Source: Bacteroidales bacterium
GTDB lineage: Bacteria; Bacteroidota; Bacteroidia; Bacteroidales; F082
Assembly: GCA_021647205.1 (NCBI GenBank)
Contig: JAKIVD010000015.1
Coordinates: forward strand, 1-64,000
DNA: 64,000 nt
Direction of reading: 5' to 3'
Shown here: in pieces, positions 35,895 to 43,979 of the stretch
Layout: each line of letters begins with the position of its first letter
How positions within the stretch are numbered: position 1 is the stretch's first letter
Program-made: the position numbers and the translations under genes
Notes under the pieces: model-generated
The model's database searches: none
The model's input: only the letters and a program-made list of their open reading frames with translations
Told to the model about the DNA's origin: nothing

Positions 35895-36374
35895 CTAAAT
35901 CAGTTTGAAATAAAACAAAACCTGAATGACAATGAGGCTGTAAATTCCGGCCAGCACATCGTCAAGCATTACACTCCAGTCGTTTTTCATCCGGTCGAAC
36001 CTTTTGATAAACAAAGGTTTCATAATATCGAAAAACCTAAAAAGCAGCAATGCGTACAGATAGTACTGCCACTTGAACGGCATGGCCACAACTGCAATCC
36101 AAACACCAGCTATTTCATCAATTACAATTTGGGGGGCATCGTGTTCCCAAATTTTATGCACCATTTTGATGGAGTAAGCGCCAACAAAAAGCACAAAAAT
36201 TATAGCAAAAAGGTTCAGGGCAAAAACAAGCCACGGTTCAGTAATTAAACGATTCAATACAAAATTGAATGAGTAAAACAACAAAATACCAAGGACAGAA
36301 CCTGCTGTTCCCGGAGCAAAAGGTACAAAGCCCGTACCTAAACCTGATGCTATAATTTTATGTAATTTCATCAA
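35895..36374 (-). CDS. PgpA-family phosphatase (phosphatidylinositol-phosphate phosphatase candidate)
   Basis: A 159-residue membrane phosphatase of the phosphatidylglycerophosphatase A family. Motifs are GLGTGFVPFAPGTAGSVLG (11-29) and the acidic DEIAGVWIA (about 81-89), the usual PgpA signature, with about four membrane segments. In Bacteroides the PgpA homolog in the inositol-lipid cluster removes phosphate from phosphatidylinositol phosphate. Its position 3 nt after the inositol-phosphate synthase gene and one gene from the phosphatidyltransferase supports the same role here. A housekeeping phosphatidylglycerophosphatase is the alternative. Confidence 0.88.
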   Translation of the reverse strand: MMKLHKIIASGLGTGFVPFAPGTAGSVLGILLFYSFNFVLNRLITEPWLVFALNLFAIIFVLFVGAYSIKMVHKIWEHDAPQIVIDEIAGVWIAVVAMPFKWQYYLYALLLFRFFDIMKPLFIKRFDRMKNDWSVMLDDVLAGIYSLIVIQVLFYFKLI

Positions 36375-36377
36375 TGA

Positions 36378-37700
36378 TTAATTATCTTCTTCGTAATAAT
36401 CCAGCCCTAAATAATTGATCAGGGATTCGCCCATTAAATGCCGCAGGGTATTTTCGAATTTGACTTTTTGCAGGAAGATGTCGTGAATGGGCACCAAGCC
36501 TTCCTTTGTTTGCGGCGATTTAAAATAGAACGAAAGCCATTCTTGTATCCCTTTCATATTTGCCCGTTGTGCCAGGTCCATAAATACAGCCAGGTCGAGG
36601 ACAATCGGTGCGGCAAGTATGGAATCTTTGCACAGGAAATTGACCTTGATTTGCATCTTGTAACCCAGCCATCCGAAAATATCGATATTGTCCCAGCTTT
36701 CTTTGTCATCGCCTTTTGGCGGATAATAATTGATGCGTACTTTGTGATACATATCTTTGTAAAGTTCGGGATATTTTTCAGGTTCTAAAACACTATCCAG
36801 CACACTTAGTTTGGAAACTTCTTTTGTTTTAAACGAATCAATATCATCCAAAACTTCACCATCCCGGTTACCAAGAATGTTTGTTGAAAACCATCCGTCA
36901 ACACCCAATAAACGTGTTTTTAAGCCCGGGGCTAAAATGGTTTTCATTAAGGTTTGCCCGGTCTTGAAATCCTTGCCGGCAATGGGCACGTTTAATTGGT
37001 TGGCCAGTTCGATCAACGCGGGTGTGTCAACCGTTAAGTTCGGGGCGCCATTGGCAAAAGCAACCCCGCTTTTAATAGCGGCATAGGCATAAATCATGCT
37101 GGGCGCTATGGCGGGATGGTTTTCCAGGAGTGCCTGTTCAAACTTTTCAACCGAAAGGTGAACATCTGATATTTGGGTATACACTTCGGTTGAAGCACAC
37201 CAAATCATAACCAGTCGATCGCAGGCGTTTTCTTTTTTGAATGTTAGAATATCTGTTATTAAAGCTTTGGCAGCATCCATTTTTGTAGGTGAGTGTTTCA
37301 CATTTTCCCCATCAATATTTTTAACAAACTGATGATCGAAAACGGCCGGCATGGGCTTAATCGCTGACAATTCTTCTTTTAATTTATTCAGTAAATCTTT
37401 ATCTAAAACACCCGCGTTTACAGCCGACTCGTAAGCCGTGTCGTAAAATATATCCCAACCCCCGAAAACCAGGTCTTCCATCAAAGCCAGGGGAACAAAA
37501 TCATTGATGTTTGGGTTTCTGTCTTCGGTTCTTTTCCCCAGTCGTATTTTGCCCATTTGAGAAATCGAACCGATTGGTCTCCCAAGGCCTTTGTTGGTAG
37601 CAATTACACCGGCCATAAATGTGGTTGAAACTGCGCCCATTCCCGGTGTTAAAACGCCTAGTTTTCCTTTCGGATGCTGAACTTTTTGTTTTGAATTCAT
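36378..37700 (-). CDS. myo-Inositol-1-phosphate synthase
   Basis: A 440-residue NAD-dependent isomerase that turns glucose 6-phosphate into inositol 3-phosphate. Family landmarks: KLGVLTPGMGAVSTT (13-27, NAD loop), MIWCASTEVY (about 165-174), AGKDFKTGQTLMKTILAP (about 241-258) with the active-site lysines, and GWFSTNILGNRDGEVL (about 268-283). These blocks match the DFKSGQT and NxLGNxDG motifs of INO1-type enzymes. It starts 24 nt after the CDP-alcohol transferase and ends 3 nt before the PgpA-like gene, which fits the supply of the headgroup for phosphatidylinositol. No truncation is visible. Confidence 0.95.
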   Translation of the reverse strand: MNSKQKVQHPKGKLGVLTPGMGAVSTTFMAGVIATNKGLGRPIGSISQMGKIRLGKRTEDRNPNINDFVPLALMEDLVFGGWDIFYDTAYESAVNAGVLDKDLLNKLKEELSAIKPMPAVFDHQFVKNIDGENVKHSPTKMDAAKALITDILTFKKENACDRLVMIWCASTEVYTQISDVHLSVEKFEQALLENHPAIAPSMIYAYAAIKSGVAFANGAPNLTVDTPALIELANQLNVPIAGKDFKTGQTLMKTILAPGLKTRLLGVDGWFSTNILGNRDGEVLDDIDSFKTKEVSKLSVLDSVLEPEKYPELYKDMYHKVRINYYPPKGDDKESWDNIDIFGWLGYKMQIKVNFLCKDSILAAPIVLDLAVFMDLAQRANMKGIQEWLSFYFKSPQTKEGLVPIHDIFLQKVKFENTLRHLMGESLINYLGLDYYEEDN

Positions 37701-37724
37701 TTTTTTAATTTTTAATCTATAATT

Positions 37725-38417
37725 TCATTGCATCTTTTTTCTGCAATGATTTAACCGTTGAAATGCTGTGTAATTGGTTAGTACAGCAAGTATAAATATG
37801 GGTATGGTAAAAATTGAAATATTTTCAAAAAGAGGAAAAGGCAGCCAGTCGACCACAATTTTAAAGTCGCCGGTATAATAAGAAATTACACCGTAAAGTA
37901 TGGCTGAAACCCCAATGGTCAGTACTCTTTCAGGACGTTGCATGATTCCGATTTTACATTCTTCACCCAATCCTTCGGCCCTGGCCCTTACGTAGCTGAC
38001 CATGATGGAACCAATCATTGCAATAAATGCAAAAACACCACTTAAGAAGTAATGGTAGGAAACCAGATAATAAGCGATTCCGAAGAACATGATCATTTCG
38101 CTGTAACGGTCGATTACCGAGTCGAACAGGGCGCCGAATTTTGTCATATTGTTGGTTTTGCGCGCCAACTGACCGTCAAGCATATCAAAAATGCCGGCCA
38201 GCAGCAGTACTATTCCAAACCAGCTAATATACCTGACGTCGCCCCTGACCCTTATTTCGGCACCCACAATCAGAATTACTGTCGATGCTATTGTAATGAT
38301 AAATCCAATTATGGTGATACCATTTGGTGTTATCCCGGTTTTTATCAGCAGCTTAATGATTGGGTTGAGTGCCCCGTAAGCGCTCTTTTTTAGCAATTCC
38401 CATGTGTTTTTTTTCAT
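37725..38417 (-). CDS. CDP-alcohol phosphatidyltransferase (phosphatidylinositol-phosphate synthase candidate)
   Basis: A 230-residue membrane enzyme. The CDP-alcohol motif DG-x2-AR-x8-G-x3-D-x3-D is complete: DMLDGQLARKTNNMTKFGAL then FDSVIDR (about 78-105). Six hydrophobic segments follow the usual pattern. The family joins CDP-diacylglycerol to an alcohol; with the inositol-phosphate synthase gene 24 nt downstream and a PgpA-type phosphatase next, the expected product is phosphatidylinositol phosphate, as for Bacteroides BT_1523. A GTG two codons upstream (38423) is an alternative start. It is the first gene of the 13-gene run; 134 nt separate it from the LpxR-like gene. Confidence 0.9.
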   Translation of the reverse strand: MKKNTWELLKKSAYGALNPIIKLLIKTGITPNGITIIGFIITIASTVILIVGAEIRVRGDVRYISWFGIVLLLAGIFDMLDGQLARKTNNMTKFGALFDSVIDRYSEMIMFFGIAYYLVSYHYFLSGVFAFIAMIGSIMVSYVRARAEGLGEECKIGIMQRPERVLTIGVSAILYGVISYYTGDFKIVVDWLPFPLFENISIFTIPIFILAVLTNYTAFQRLNHCRKKMQ

Positions 38418-38551
38418 ATTCACCAGTTAATGTTAGCTAATATTATTTGTGTTCAAAAAGTCAGTCCAAAAGAATCATTAAAAATACTATTCTATACATA
38501 ATTGTTTTCACAGCGCTGTTATTTCCGTCACAGTGTGCACTTTGGGCCTTT

Positions 38552-39517
38552 TTAAAACGAAAACCCAATATTCAACCCACCGTAACGGTGAATAACCCCA
38601 TTGATAAAATCCTGCGAATTGAACTTGATCATATAGCGTATATAAAAGCTTTTATAATAAATATTTACGCCTGTACGTACCTGGTACTGACGCGAGATAA
38701 TATCTTGAGTGGGCAGATCAATCGCTTCATCGGTACTAAAAAGCCCTCCCTGCAATGTTGCATCATAAAAAACTCCCTGTAAATTGGCTTCGAACACCCA
38801 CTGCCATACCAATCGGTTTTTGTACTTTTTGGGTTGTGCATATTCACCCAGTGTTTTATTTACATTTCCAAATTTGATTAATAAGCCAAGCCCGATTCTG
38901 TCGGTTAAAGTTCCTACCCTTGCTTTGGCAAATGGGATAAAATGATTGGCTGTCCAGTCCCCGAAAAAGCCTTTTTCGATCCGGAACTGGTAGTCAATCA
39001 GAAAAGTATTGTTCAATTGATTTTCCCAGCCAAGGGGTATGGGCGATCCGATAATTTTGTGTACAGTAGTTTGTGCCCATTCGCCCCCTGCAGCCGGCCC
39101 CATTACACCAATCCCCAGTTCGTTGGATATTTTCAGGTGTTTCTCCGGGTTTATCAAAACCGAGAAGTTGGTGGCCAGTAAATAGGCTGAGTAGGGACGG
39201 TCGTCTTCAATCGAATCGGGCCTGAGAATGGAGTAGGGGGTAAATATGCGTTGCTCCAGCCCAAAACCGCTGAAGCGAATGGATTCCGGGTTTTTCGATT
39301 TTAAAATGAGCTGGGCCGGATCGTGATTCATTTTTTTATTCAGATAAGTGAGTGCAGTTCCCGAGGTATAATAGTGATCGCTTTTAAACAACAGATCGTT
39401 CTCAATTTCAATCACCAAACGGTTTGTTTTTTGGTTGAAATCAACCGCCATCTCGGTCCGCTGGCCTAAAGCCAGTTGACTGATAATTAACAAACCGATG
39501 AGCGTAAAAGCTTTCAT
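38552..39517 (-). CDS. lpxR: LpxR-like lipid A 3'-O-deacylase
   Basis: A 321-residue outer-membrane barrel of the LpxR (DUF2219) family, which removes the 3'-acyloxyacyl group from lipid A. After a signal peptide (about 1-18, ending ALGQ) comes the family block EIENDLLFKSDHYYTSG with the N-D pair and Thr, then RPYSAYL and GVMGPAAGGEWAQTTVHKIIG with the conserved histidine. The terminal residue is Phe, as for BAM substrates. A TTG three codons upstream also opens the frame; ATG 39517 fits the signal peptide better. It sits between the export-type genes and the sphingolipid operon, all on the same strand, which suggests envelope lipid remodelling as a shared theme. Confidence 0.9.
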   Translation of the reverse strand: MKAFTLIGLLIISQLALGQRTEMAVDFNQKTNRLVIEIENDLLFKSDHYYTSGTALTYLNKKMNHDPAQLILKSKNPESIRFSGFGLEQRIFTPYSILRPDSIEDDRPYSAYLLATNFSVLINPEKHLKISNELGIGVMGPAAGGEWAQTTVHKIIGSPIPLGWENQLNNTFLIDYQFRIEKGFFGDWTANHFIPFAKARVGTLTDRIGLGLLIKFGNVNKTLGEYAQPKKYKNRLVWQWVFEANLQGVFYDATLQGGLFSTDEAIDLPTQDIISRQYQVRTGVNIYYKSFYIRYMIKFNSQDFINGVIHRYGGLNIGFSF

Positions 39518-39587
39518 GATTATCAAATAAACAAATATTGGTTCTCAAAATAATGTGTTTAGAAATGCTTTGCATTTGAAACCGTCA

Positions 39588-40007
39588 CTATATTTTCTCC
39601 CACTGCAGTGTGTGCCAAAGAATAAACTTGGAGCCCACCACTTCAATTTCGTGCTCACGCATCTCTGTTATTTTCAGGTTAAAAACCATACCTTTTTCGG
39701 GGCCATACATGTTTCCGTTTAGCCACTGCTTTTTCTCCTGGTCGTATTCAAGGTTTTCAATAATAACCTTTCCCACCAAGTCGTCATTTTGCCTTGATTC
39801 TTCAGGGTTATTTACATCTTTTGTTTGCCCGTCTTCAAAATTATTCAGCGCAATTATTTTGCCAAAATATTTATCACCTTTTTTAAAAATCTCAATATCC
39901 AGATCGTTCGGCAGGTGGTATTTACCGATGATTTCATCAGCTTGCTGTGCAAATGTATGTGATGAAATAAAAGTTACAATTGCTATTATAAAGCTTGATC
40001 TTAGCAT
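39588..40007 (-). CDS. DUF2147 exported protein
   Basis: A 139-residue protein with a signal peptide (about 1-20, ending HTFAQ) and a DUF2147 body: IIGKYHLPNDLDIEIFKKGDKYFGKI, then WLNGNMYGPEKG and a closing WHTLQWEKI. These short lipocalin-like periplasmic proteins have no settled function. It starts 3 nt after the DUF1302-like gene, so it is co-transcribed with it. A small-lipid binding role would fit the fold and neighbours but is not shown. Confidence 0.85.
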   Translation of the reverse strand: MLRSSFIIAIVTFISSHTFAQQADEIIGKYHLPNDLDIEIFKKGDKYFGKIIALNNFEDGQTKDVNNPEESRQNDDLVGKVIIENLEYDQEKKQWLNGNMYGPEKGMVFNLKITEMREHEIEVVGSKFILWHTLQWEKI

Positions 40008-40010
40008 ATT

Positions 40011-41255
40011 CTAAAAGTTGTATTTAATTTTGGTATAAATCATCGAATTGTCGCCATAGCGGCCAAACAATCCCCTTTCGTCGCCCACAAAAATATTGGA
40101 ACCCAGTAAAATGGAGAAGCTGTCGCTAAAATCGTAGGTAATTTTTGGCCGGATCAGGGCATCACCATAGTTCAGCCCCACGTAGGAAAACAGTTCCAGG
40201 TGCAGCGTTTCGCGGACCGCATCGTAGCGGGCCAGAAAAGTCATTGTATTGTCGAACTCATCACTGTCGATTAAATCATCGTAGTCAAAAATGTACCTTT
40301 GGATAAACTGGGTGCTCAGTTTCAGGTTGCCGATTCCATAGTCGAGCCCGACAACGTAATGGAGATAGTCTTTTTGCACAAGTGCTCCTTCAGCCAAAGG
40401 ATCAGCTGTCTGGAAATATTTCCCGAAATAATAAGCGGCCTCGCCCCTGATCACAAAACTCTTGATTGTGGAAGTGAACGAGCCCCCTGCAAGTGCCAGG
40501 CGATTGTATTCAGGTGTGATGAGCAAACTGTCGAGGACAGGTTGGTTTGTTGCAGTGTCAAAACCATAAAATCTGTCAACATACATAGTTGGTGTGGCAT
40601 CCCAGGTGTAGGCCCCCATCAAATCGAAGTCGATAGCGGAGGATGACAGTGCGTACTTCAAATAAATCTCACTGTTTTCGAGCGAGGGCTTGATACTTTG
40701 TTTTGAATAATCAAAAGAAGTTGGTGCCGGAAACTCCGGTGGCTTGTTCCAGATAGAACCTTCTTGCGGGAAAATATTTGCTGCAAACACTGGTTTCCAG
40801 ATAGCTTCGATGGTGCTGTTGCCAAAATAGTAATCCACTTTTGCAGCATAGACACCAATCCTGATTTCATCAAAATCGGGAAGCAGGAACTCGAACAGGT
40901 TCAAAGGTGAAACGATGTCGGTGATAAAAACACCATCGGCCCTGCCCCAGACAATTTGCTGTTTTCCGACACGGATGTCGAAATTGTCGAAATACAAATC
41001 GAGGTAGATTTCCCGCATGTTGAAATCGAGGCTGTCGATGCCGTAAAGGTACACCAGCGGGTTTGCCCTGAAGGCCACCCTGTCGCCCATCAGATCAAAA
41101 TTCAGGTTCAACGTATTCTGAAGCATGTTAAACTCGCCGTTTTCGTATAATACCCCGGTGTAATTGCGCACGAAACCGTTAATGTCGACTTTTTGCGAAA
41201 ATGCAAATTGACTGGCCGACAGTAAAATTACTATGAAGAAGATTTTTGTTTTCAT
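40011..41255 (-). CDS. DUF1302-like outer-membrane beta-barrel protein
   Basis: A 414-residue outer-membrane protein. A signal peptide (about 1-20, ending FAFSQ) is followed by alternating beta strands throughout, with the block FDIRVGKQQIVWGRADGVFITDIVSPLNL (about 92-120), which resembles DUF1302 barrels. The chain ends in an aromatic (KIKYNF). In other phyla DUF1302 proteins are encoded with DUF1329/lipoprotein-sorting proteins and MMPL exporters; here an outer-membrane lipoprotein-sorting protein and an MMPL gene lie upstream. It may be the outer-membrane end of that export path. Family call is moderate because the similarity is judged by motif only. Confidence 0.72.
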   Translation of the reverse strand: MKTKIFFIVILLSASQFAFSQKVDINGFVRNYTGVLYENGEFNMLQNTLNLNFDLMGDRVAFRANPLVYLYGIDSLDFNMREIYLDLYFDNFDIRVGKQQIVWGRADGVFITDIVSPLNLFEFLLPDFDEIRIGVYAAKVDYYFGNSTIEAIWKPVFAANIFPQEGSIWNKPPEFPAPTSFDYSKQSIKPSLENSEIYLKYALSSSAIDFDLMGAYTWDATPTMYVDRFYGFDTATNQPVLDSLLITPEYNRLALAGGSFTSTIKSFVIRGEAAYYFGKYFQTADPLAEGALVQKDYLHYVVGLDYGIGNLKLSTQFIQRYIFDYDDLIDSDEFDNTMTFLARYDAVRETLHLELFSYVGLNYGDALIRPKITYDFSDSFSILLGSNIFVGDERGLFGRYGDNSMIYTKIKYNF

Positions 41256-41267
41256 GTGTTTAATATT

Positions 41268-41702
41268 TTACTTGAAATATGTATCGAACTTTTTAAGATG
41301 TTCATTTAATGCGTTTGTTGCAGACTGGCACCGGCTCAAATCACCTTCTTTTAAATCCTTAAACCATCCGGCCATGGGCATCAGGTAGTTGTGCAACTGG
41401 TTGTGGGCTTCCCCGCTCATGTCGCAGCGTTGAAAAATTTGTTGGAATTCTTTTTGAAGCTTGTTCCCCAACTCCCGGTAATCGGAAAGTTCGCTGCTGG
41501 TGTCCATGTTTTGCATCAGTTCCTTCATGTTGCGAATGCCTTTGTTCGTGGCAAAATTGACTTTCCATTTTTCACCGTTTGCGAGTGTTACTGTCAGGGA
41601 TTGCCCTTCGTGCGAAACAACTTCATCTGAATTTTGCTTAGGAGCCTGGTTTCCGCAAGCCGTTAAAAAAATAATGACTGCAATAATTGTGAGGTATTTC
41701 AT
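41268..41702 (-). CDS. Small lipoprotein, function unknown
   Basis: A 144-residue protein with a lipoprotein signal: MKYLTIIAVIIFLTAC, lipobox LTAC with acylated Cys16. The body is hydrophilic and largely helical, with two further cysteines (in QRCDMSG and SRCQSA). I do not recognise a family. It lies 12 nt before the DUF1302-like gene and 30 nt after the small barrel gene. It may be a periplasmic or outer-membrane attached accessory of the MMPL export cluster. Confidence 0.8.
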   Translation of the reverse strand: MKYLTIIAVIIFLTACGNQAPKQNSDEVVSHEGQSLTVTLANGEKWKVNFATNKGIRNMKELMQNMDTSSELSDYRELGNKLQKEFQQIFQRCDMSGEAHNQLHNYLMPMAGWFKDLKEGDLSRCQSATNALNEHLKKFDTYFK

Positions 41703-41732
41703 TTTTCAAAAATTTGTTCATATAAATAATTA

Positions 41733-42368
41733 CTATCGATAAATAGCTATCCCAAAACCAAGTTCAATAATATCGGACATTGGAATGGATGAGTTGCTAA
41801 ATTTACTTGCCACATACAGGCCTCTTGTGCCAACACGTGTATAAAAGGCAATACCTGAAGCAGGGGTTTTGTTTGCCAATAGTTTCGTTTTTATTTCCCA
41901 ACCGAGAAATAAACCCGTATTTCTGCCTGGTGACCACCAATAATATTTTCTTGGATAATAATCAGGCAACCTGACCCAATATTCGTTTCCAAAAGTATGA
42001 TGGAAATAGAATCCAATATTTAAAGGTATTATTTCAACTTTCTCACTCACTTTTATCCGAATGAGCTTGGCGGTAAATTGTAAACTGATGCTGTGCAGGT
42101 CGTCAACAGTAAACCAGGTAGGGACATAGCCATAGAATAACGAAACATCTATTTTGTGGTCGGCAAAAGTATATCCGATACCAGCCGATAAAAAACCAAT
42201 ACCACCGGCATATTGTAGTTTCACATAATCGGGCAAAAACTTGCTGAAGCCACAGGAATCTGTTTTATGCGATTCCTGGCTGTAGCTTGCCTTTATACTG
42301 AATGCCATCATGATACCAATGGCAATCAATACTTTAAAACGCGTATGTTTCAATCTCAAAGCTGTCAT
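41733..42368 (-). CDS. Small predicted outer-membrane beta-barrel protein
   Basis: A 211-residue exported protein with an N-terminal signal (RLKHTRFKVLIAIGIMMAFS, cut near SYSQ) and a body of alternating beta strands (YAGGIGFLSAGIGYTFADH, FYTRVGTRGLYVASKF, LGFGIAIYR). The start overlaps the upstream phosphoesterase gene by 35 nt; internal ATGs would destroy the signal peptide, so the overlap is accepted. No known family was recognised. It is transcribed with the MMPL cluster. Confidence 0.72.
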   Translation of the reverse strand: MTALRLKHTRFKVLIAIGIMMAFSIKASYSQESHKTDSCGFSKFLPDYVKLQYAGGIGFLSAGIGYTFADHKIDVSLFYGYVPTWFTVDDLHSISLQFTAKLIRIKVSEKVEIIPLNIGFYFHHTFGNEYWVRLPDYYPRKYYWWSPGRNTGLFLGWEIKTKLLANKTPASGIAFYTRVGTRGLYVASKFSNSSIPMSDIIELGFGIAIYR

Positions 42369-43149
42369 CAGTAATATTGATTACATCAAATTTTCGGTAT
42401 TCAACACCATATACGTTTAAATAGGTAATGCTGTCGGCAAATGGTTTATACACTTCGTGGTGATGTGTATGCCCGTGCACACCAAACAGTACATTATTAT
42501 ATTTTGCAAGGGTATTATGGAATGCAGTTACCAATGCGGGGTCGAAACTTTCGTCCCCGGGCGGTACATGAAAAACAACCACAGCATTCATGAAATCATC
42601 GGCGGGTTGTAATTGGGTATCTAACCAATCGGTATCGGGAACCTGTCCGTTGAAATTGAATTCCATGCTGTTTGTGTTTAGAAATATGAATTTAGTATCC
42701 CCATAAACCATACTGAAATTATACTCACCAAACATTTCGCTGTAGGCTTGTCCGCCATTTCCTACCATATCATGGTTTCCGAGAAGGACAAGGTAGGGGC
42801 AATCCAATTCCAACAGATAAGAATTGCCCCAAAGATATTGTTGTGGTAGTCCGAAATCGGCAATGTCACCAACGTGTATTACAAAGTCAAAAGGATTCTC
42901 TTTGTTTACTTTATTTACTGCGTACACAAAATTCTGAAGTTCATCAAAAAACCGATGTGTATCGCCGGTGAATGCGATTCTAATGGACTGATGACCAGCC
43001 TTTTTGGCCAGACTCTCCATATTGGTTTGATTGACGTCCTTATTTTCACCTTCAAAATCAATTACATAAGTCGAATAGTCAAACACATCCTTGCAGGAAG
43101 CAAAGAGCATGATGCCCATCAGAAACAGTATTTTGAAAGTTATTTTCAT
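42334..43149 (-). CDS. Metallophosphoesterase lipoprotein
   Basis: A 271-residue calcineurin-like phosphoesterase with a lipoprotein signal (MKITFKILFLMGIMLFASC, lipobox FASC, Cys19). Metal-binding motifs appear in order: FTGDTHRFF (about 59-67), HVGDIADFG (about 91-99), LLGNHDMVG (about 121-129), VFHVPPG (about 192-198) and GVHGHTHHHE (about 221-230). It should be anchored in the periplasm or outer membrane. The substrate is unknown; phospholipid headgroup or phosphodiester cleavage fits the lipid-related neighbours. It begins 30 nt after the lipoprotein-sorting gene. Confidence 0.88.
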   Translation of the reverse strand: MKITFKILFLMGIMLFASCKDVFDYSTYVIDFEGENKDVNQTNMESLAKKAGHQSIRIAFTGDTHRFFDELQNFVYAVNKVNKENPFDFVIHVGDIADFGLPQQYLWGNSYLLELDCPYLVLLGNHDMVGNGGQAYSEMFGEYNFSMVYGDTKFIFLNTNSMEFNFNGQVPDTDWLDTQLQPADDFMNAVVVFHVPPGDESFDPALVTAFHNTLAKYNNVLFGVHGHTHHHEVYKPFADSITYLNVYGVEYRKFDVINITDDSFEIETYAF

Positions 43150-43179
43150 CTTACATCAAACATCTTACATCAAACATCC

Positions 43180-43968
43180 CTAAATCCCTCTCATCATCAT
43201 CCTTTCGGAAAATTTGGAAGCCGGGATACCGGTATTGATTTCTACATTTTTTAATTCCATGGTAGTACGGTGGCTTTTTTGCACATTTTCCATTTCGGAG
43301 TTTGTAATAACCAGGATACCTGAGAAATCCTCAAATTTTTTGATTTTTAAAATTTTCAGCAGCTCCTCATCTTCATCATAAAACTCTTTTTTCAAACCGA
43401 TGAAATTGTCTTTCCGAATCCATGTTTTTGTTTTAGAGTACATATACTCTTCATCTTTGGGGATGCTTTCAACAACGTAGTAATCAACACCATCAATGGT
43501 TTCTTCACCAATCAGTTTATGGGTATCGTCATCTAATTTCCGGTCGCCCAAATCATCGTAGGTAAAATCAGACCCCATGAAATAGTCGCTTTTGCTGTCG
43601 CTGGAAATGCGTTTGATCTTTTTTAAAGTCGGCAGGTAAATCCATTGGTCATCGCTTTTGCTGTCATCGTCGTAAGTCCAGCTCATGAACGAAGTGTTTT
43701 TTACATCGGCCGGCGACTGGAAAAACATGATGCTTTTTTCAACATCGCCCAGGTCTTTGGTAAACTGCTTGATTTTACGAATACGTTCTTTCCCGCTTTT
43801 GTTGATGAGGGTCATGGTCAGGTCCGAGGTTTGGTCATCGCCCGATGGGAGGTTGTACACCTTGTCGATAATTTCTCTTCCTGTTAGTTGTTGTGCCAAT
43901 ACCTGGTTTGTAAAACCTGATACTGCCAATAAAGCAACCAATACTGTTTTCATTTTTAGTGTTTTCAT
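43180..43968 (-). CDS. Outer-membrane lipoprotein-sorting protein (LolA-like, PF17131 type)
   Basis: A 262-residue periplasmic protein. A signal peptide (about 1-25, ending VLAQ) precedes a LolA/LppX-like fold with TGREIIDKVYNLPSGDDQTSDLTMTL, FFQSPADVKNTSFMSW, DDQWIYLPTLKKIKRISSD and DYFMGSDFTYDDL, the landmarks of the family annotated as outer membrane lipoprotein-sorting protein. These proteins are frequently paired with MMPL/RND exporters and thought to carry a lipid across the periplasm. It starts 11 nt after the MMPL gene. ATG 43953 is a second possible start with little change in the signal peptide. Confidence 0.88.
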   Translation of the reverse strand: MKTLKMKTVLVALLAVSGFTNQVLAQQLTGREIIDKVYNLPSGDDQTSDLTMTLINKSGKERIRKIKQFTKDLGDVEKSIMFFQSPADVKNTSFMSWTYDDDSKSDDQWIYLPTLKKIKRISSDSKSDYFMGSDFTYDDLGDRKLDDDTHKLIGEETIDGVDYYVVESIPKDEEYMYSKTKTWIRKDNFIGLKKEFYDEDEELLKILKIKKFEDFSGILVITNSEMENVQKSHRTTMELKNVEINTGIPASKFSERMMMRGI

Positions 43969-43979
43969 TTTATTGTGTT

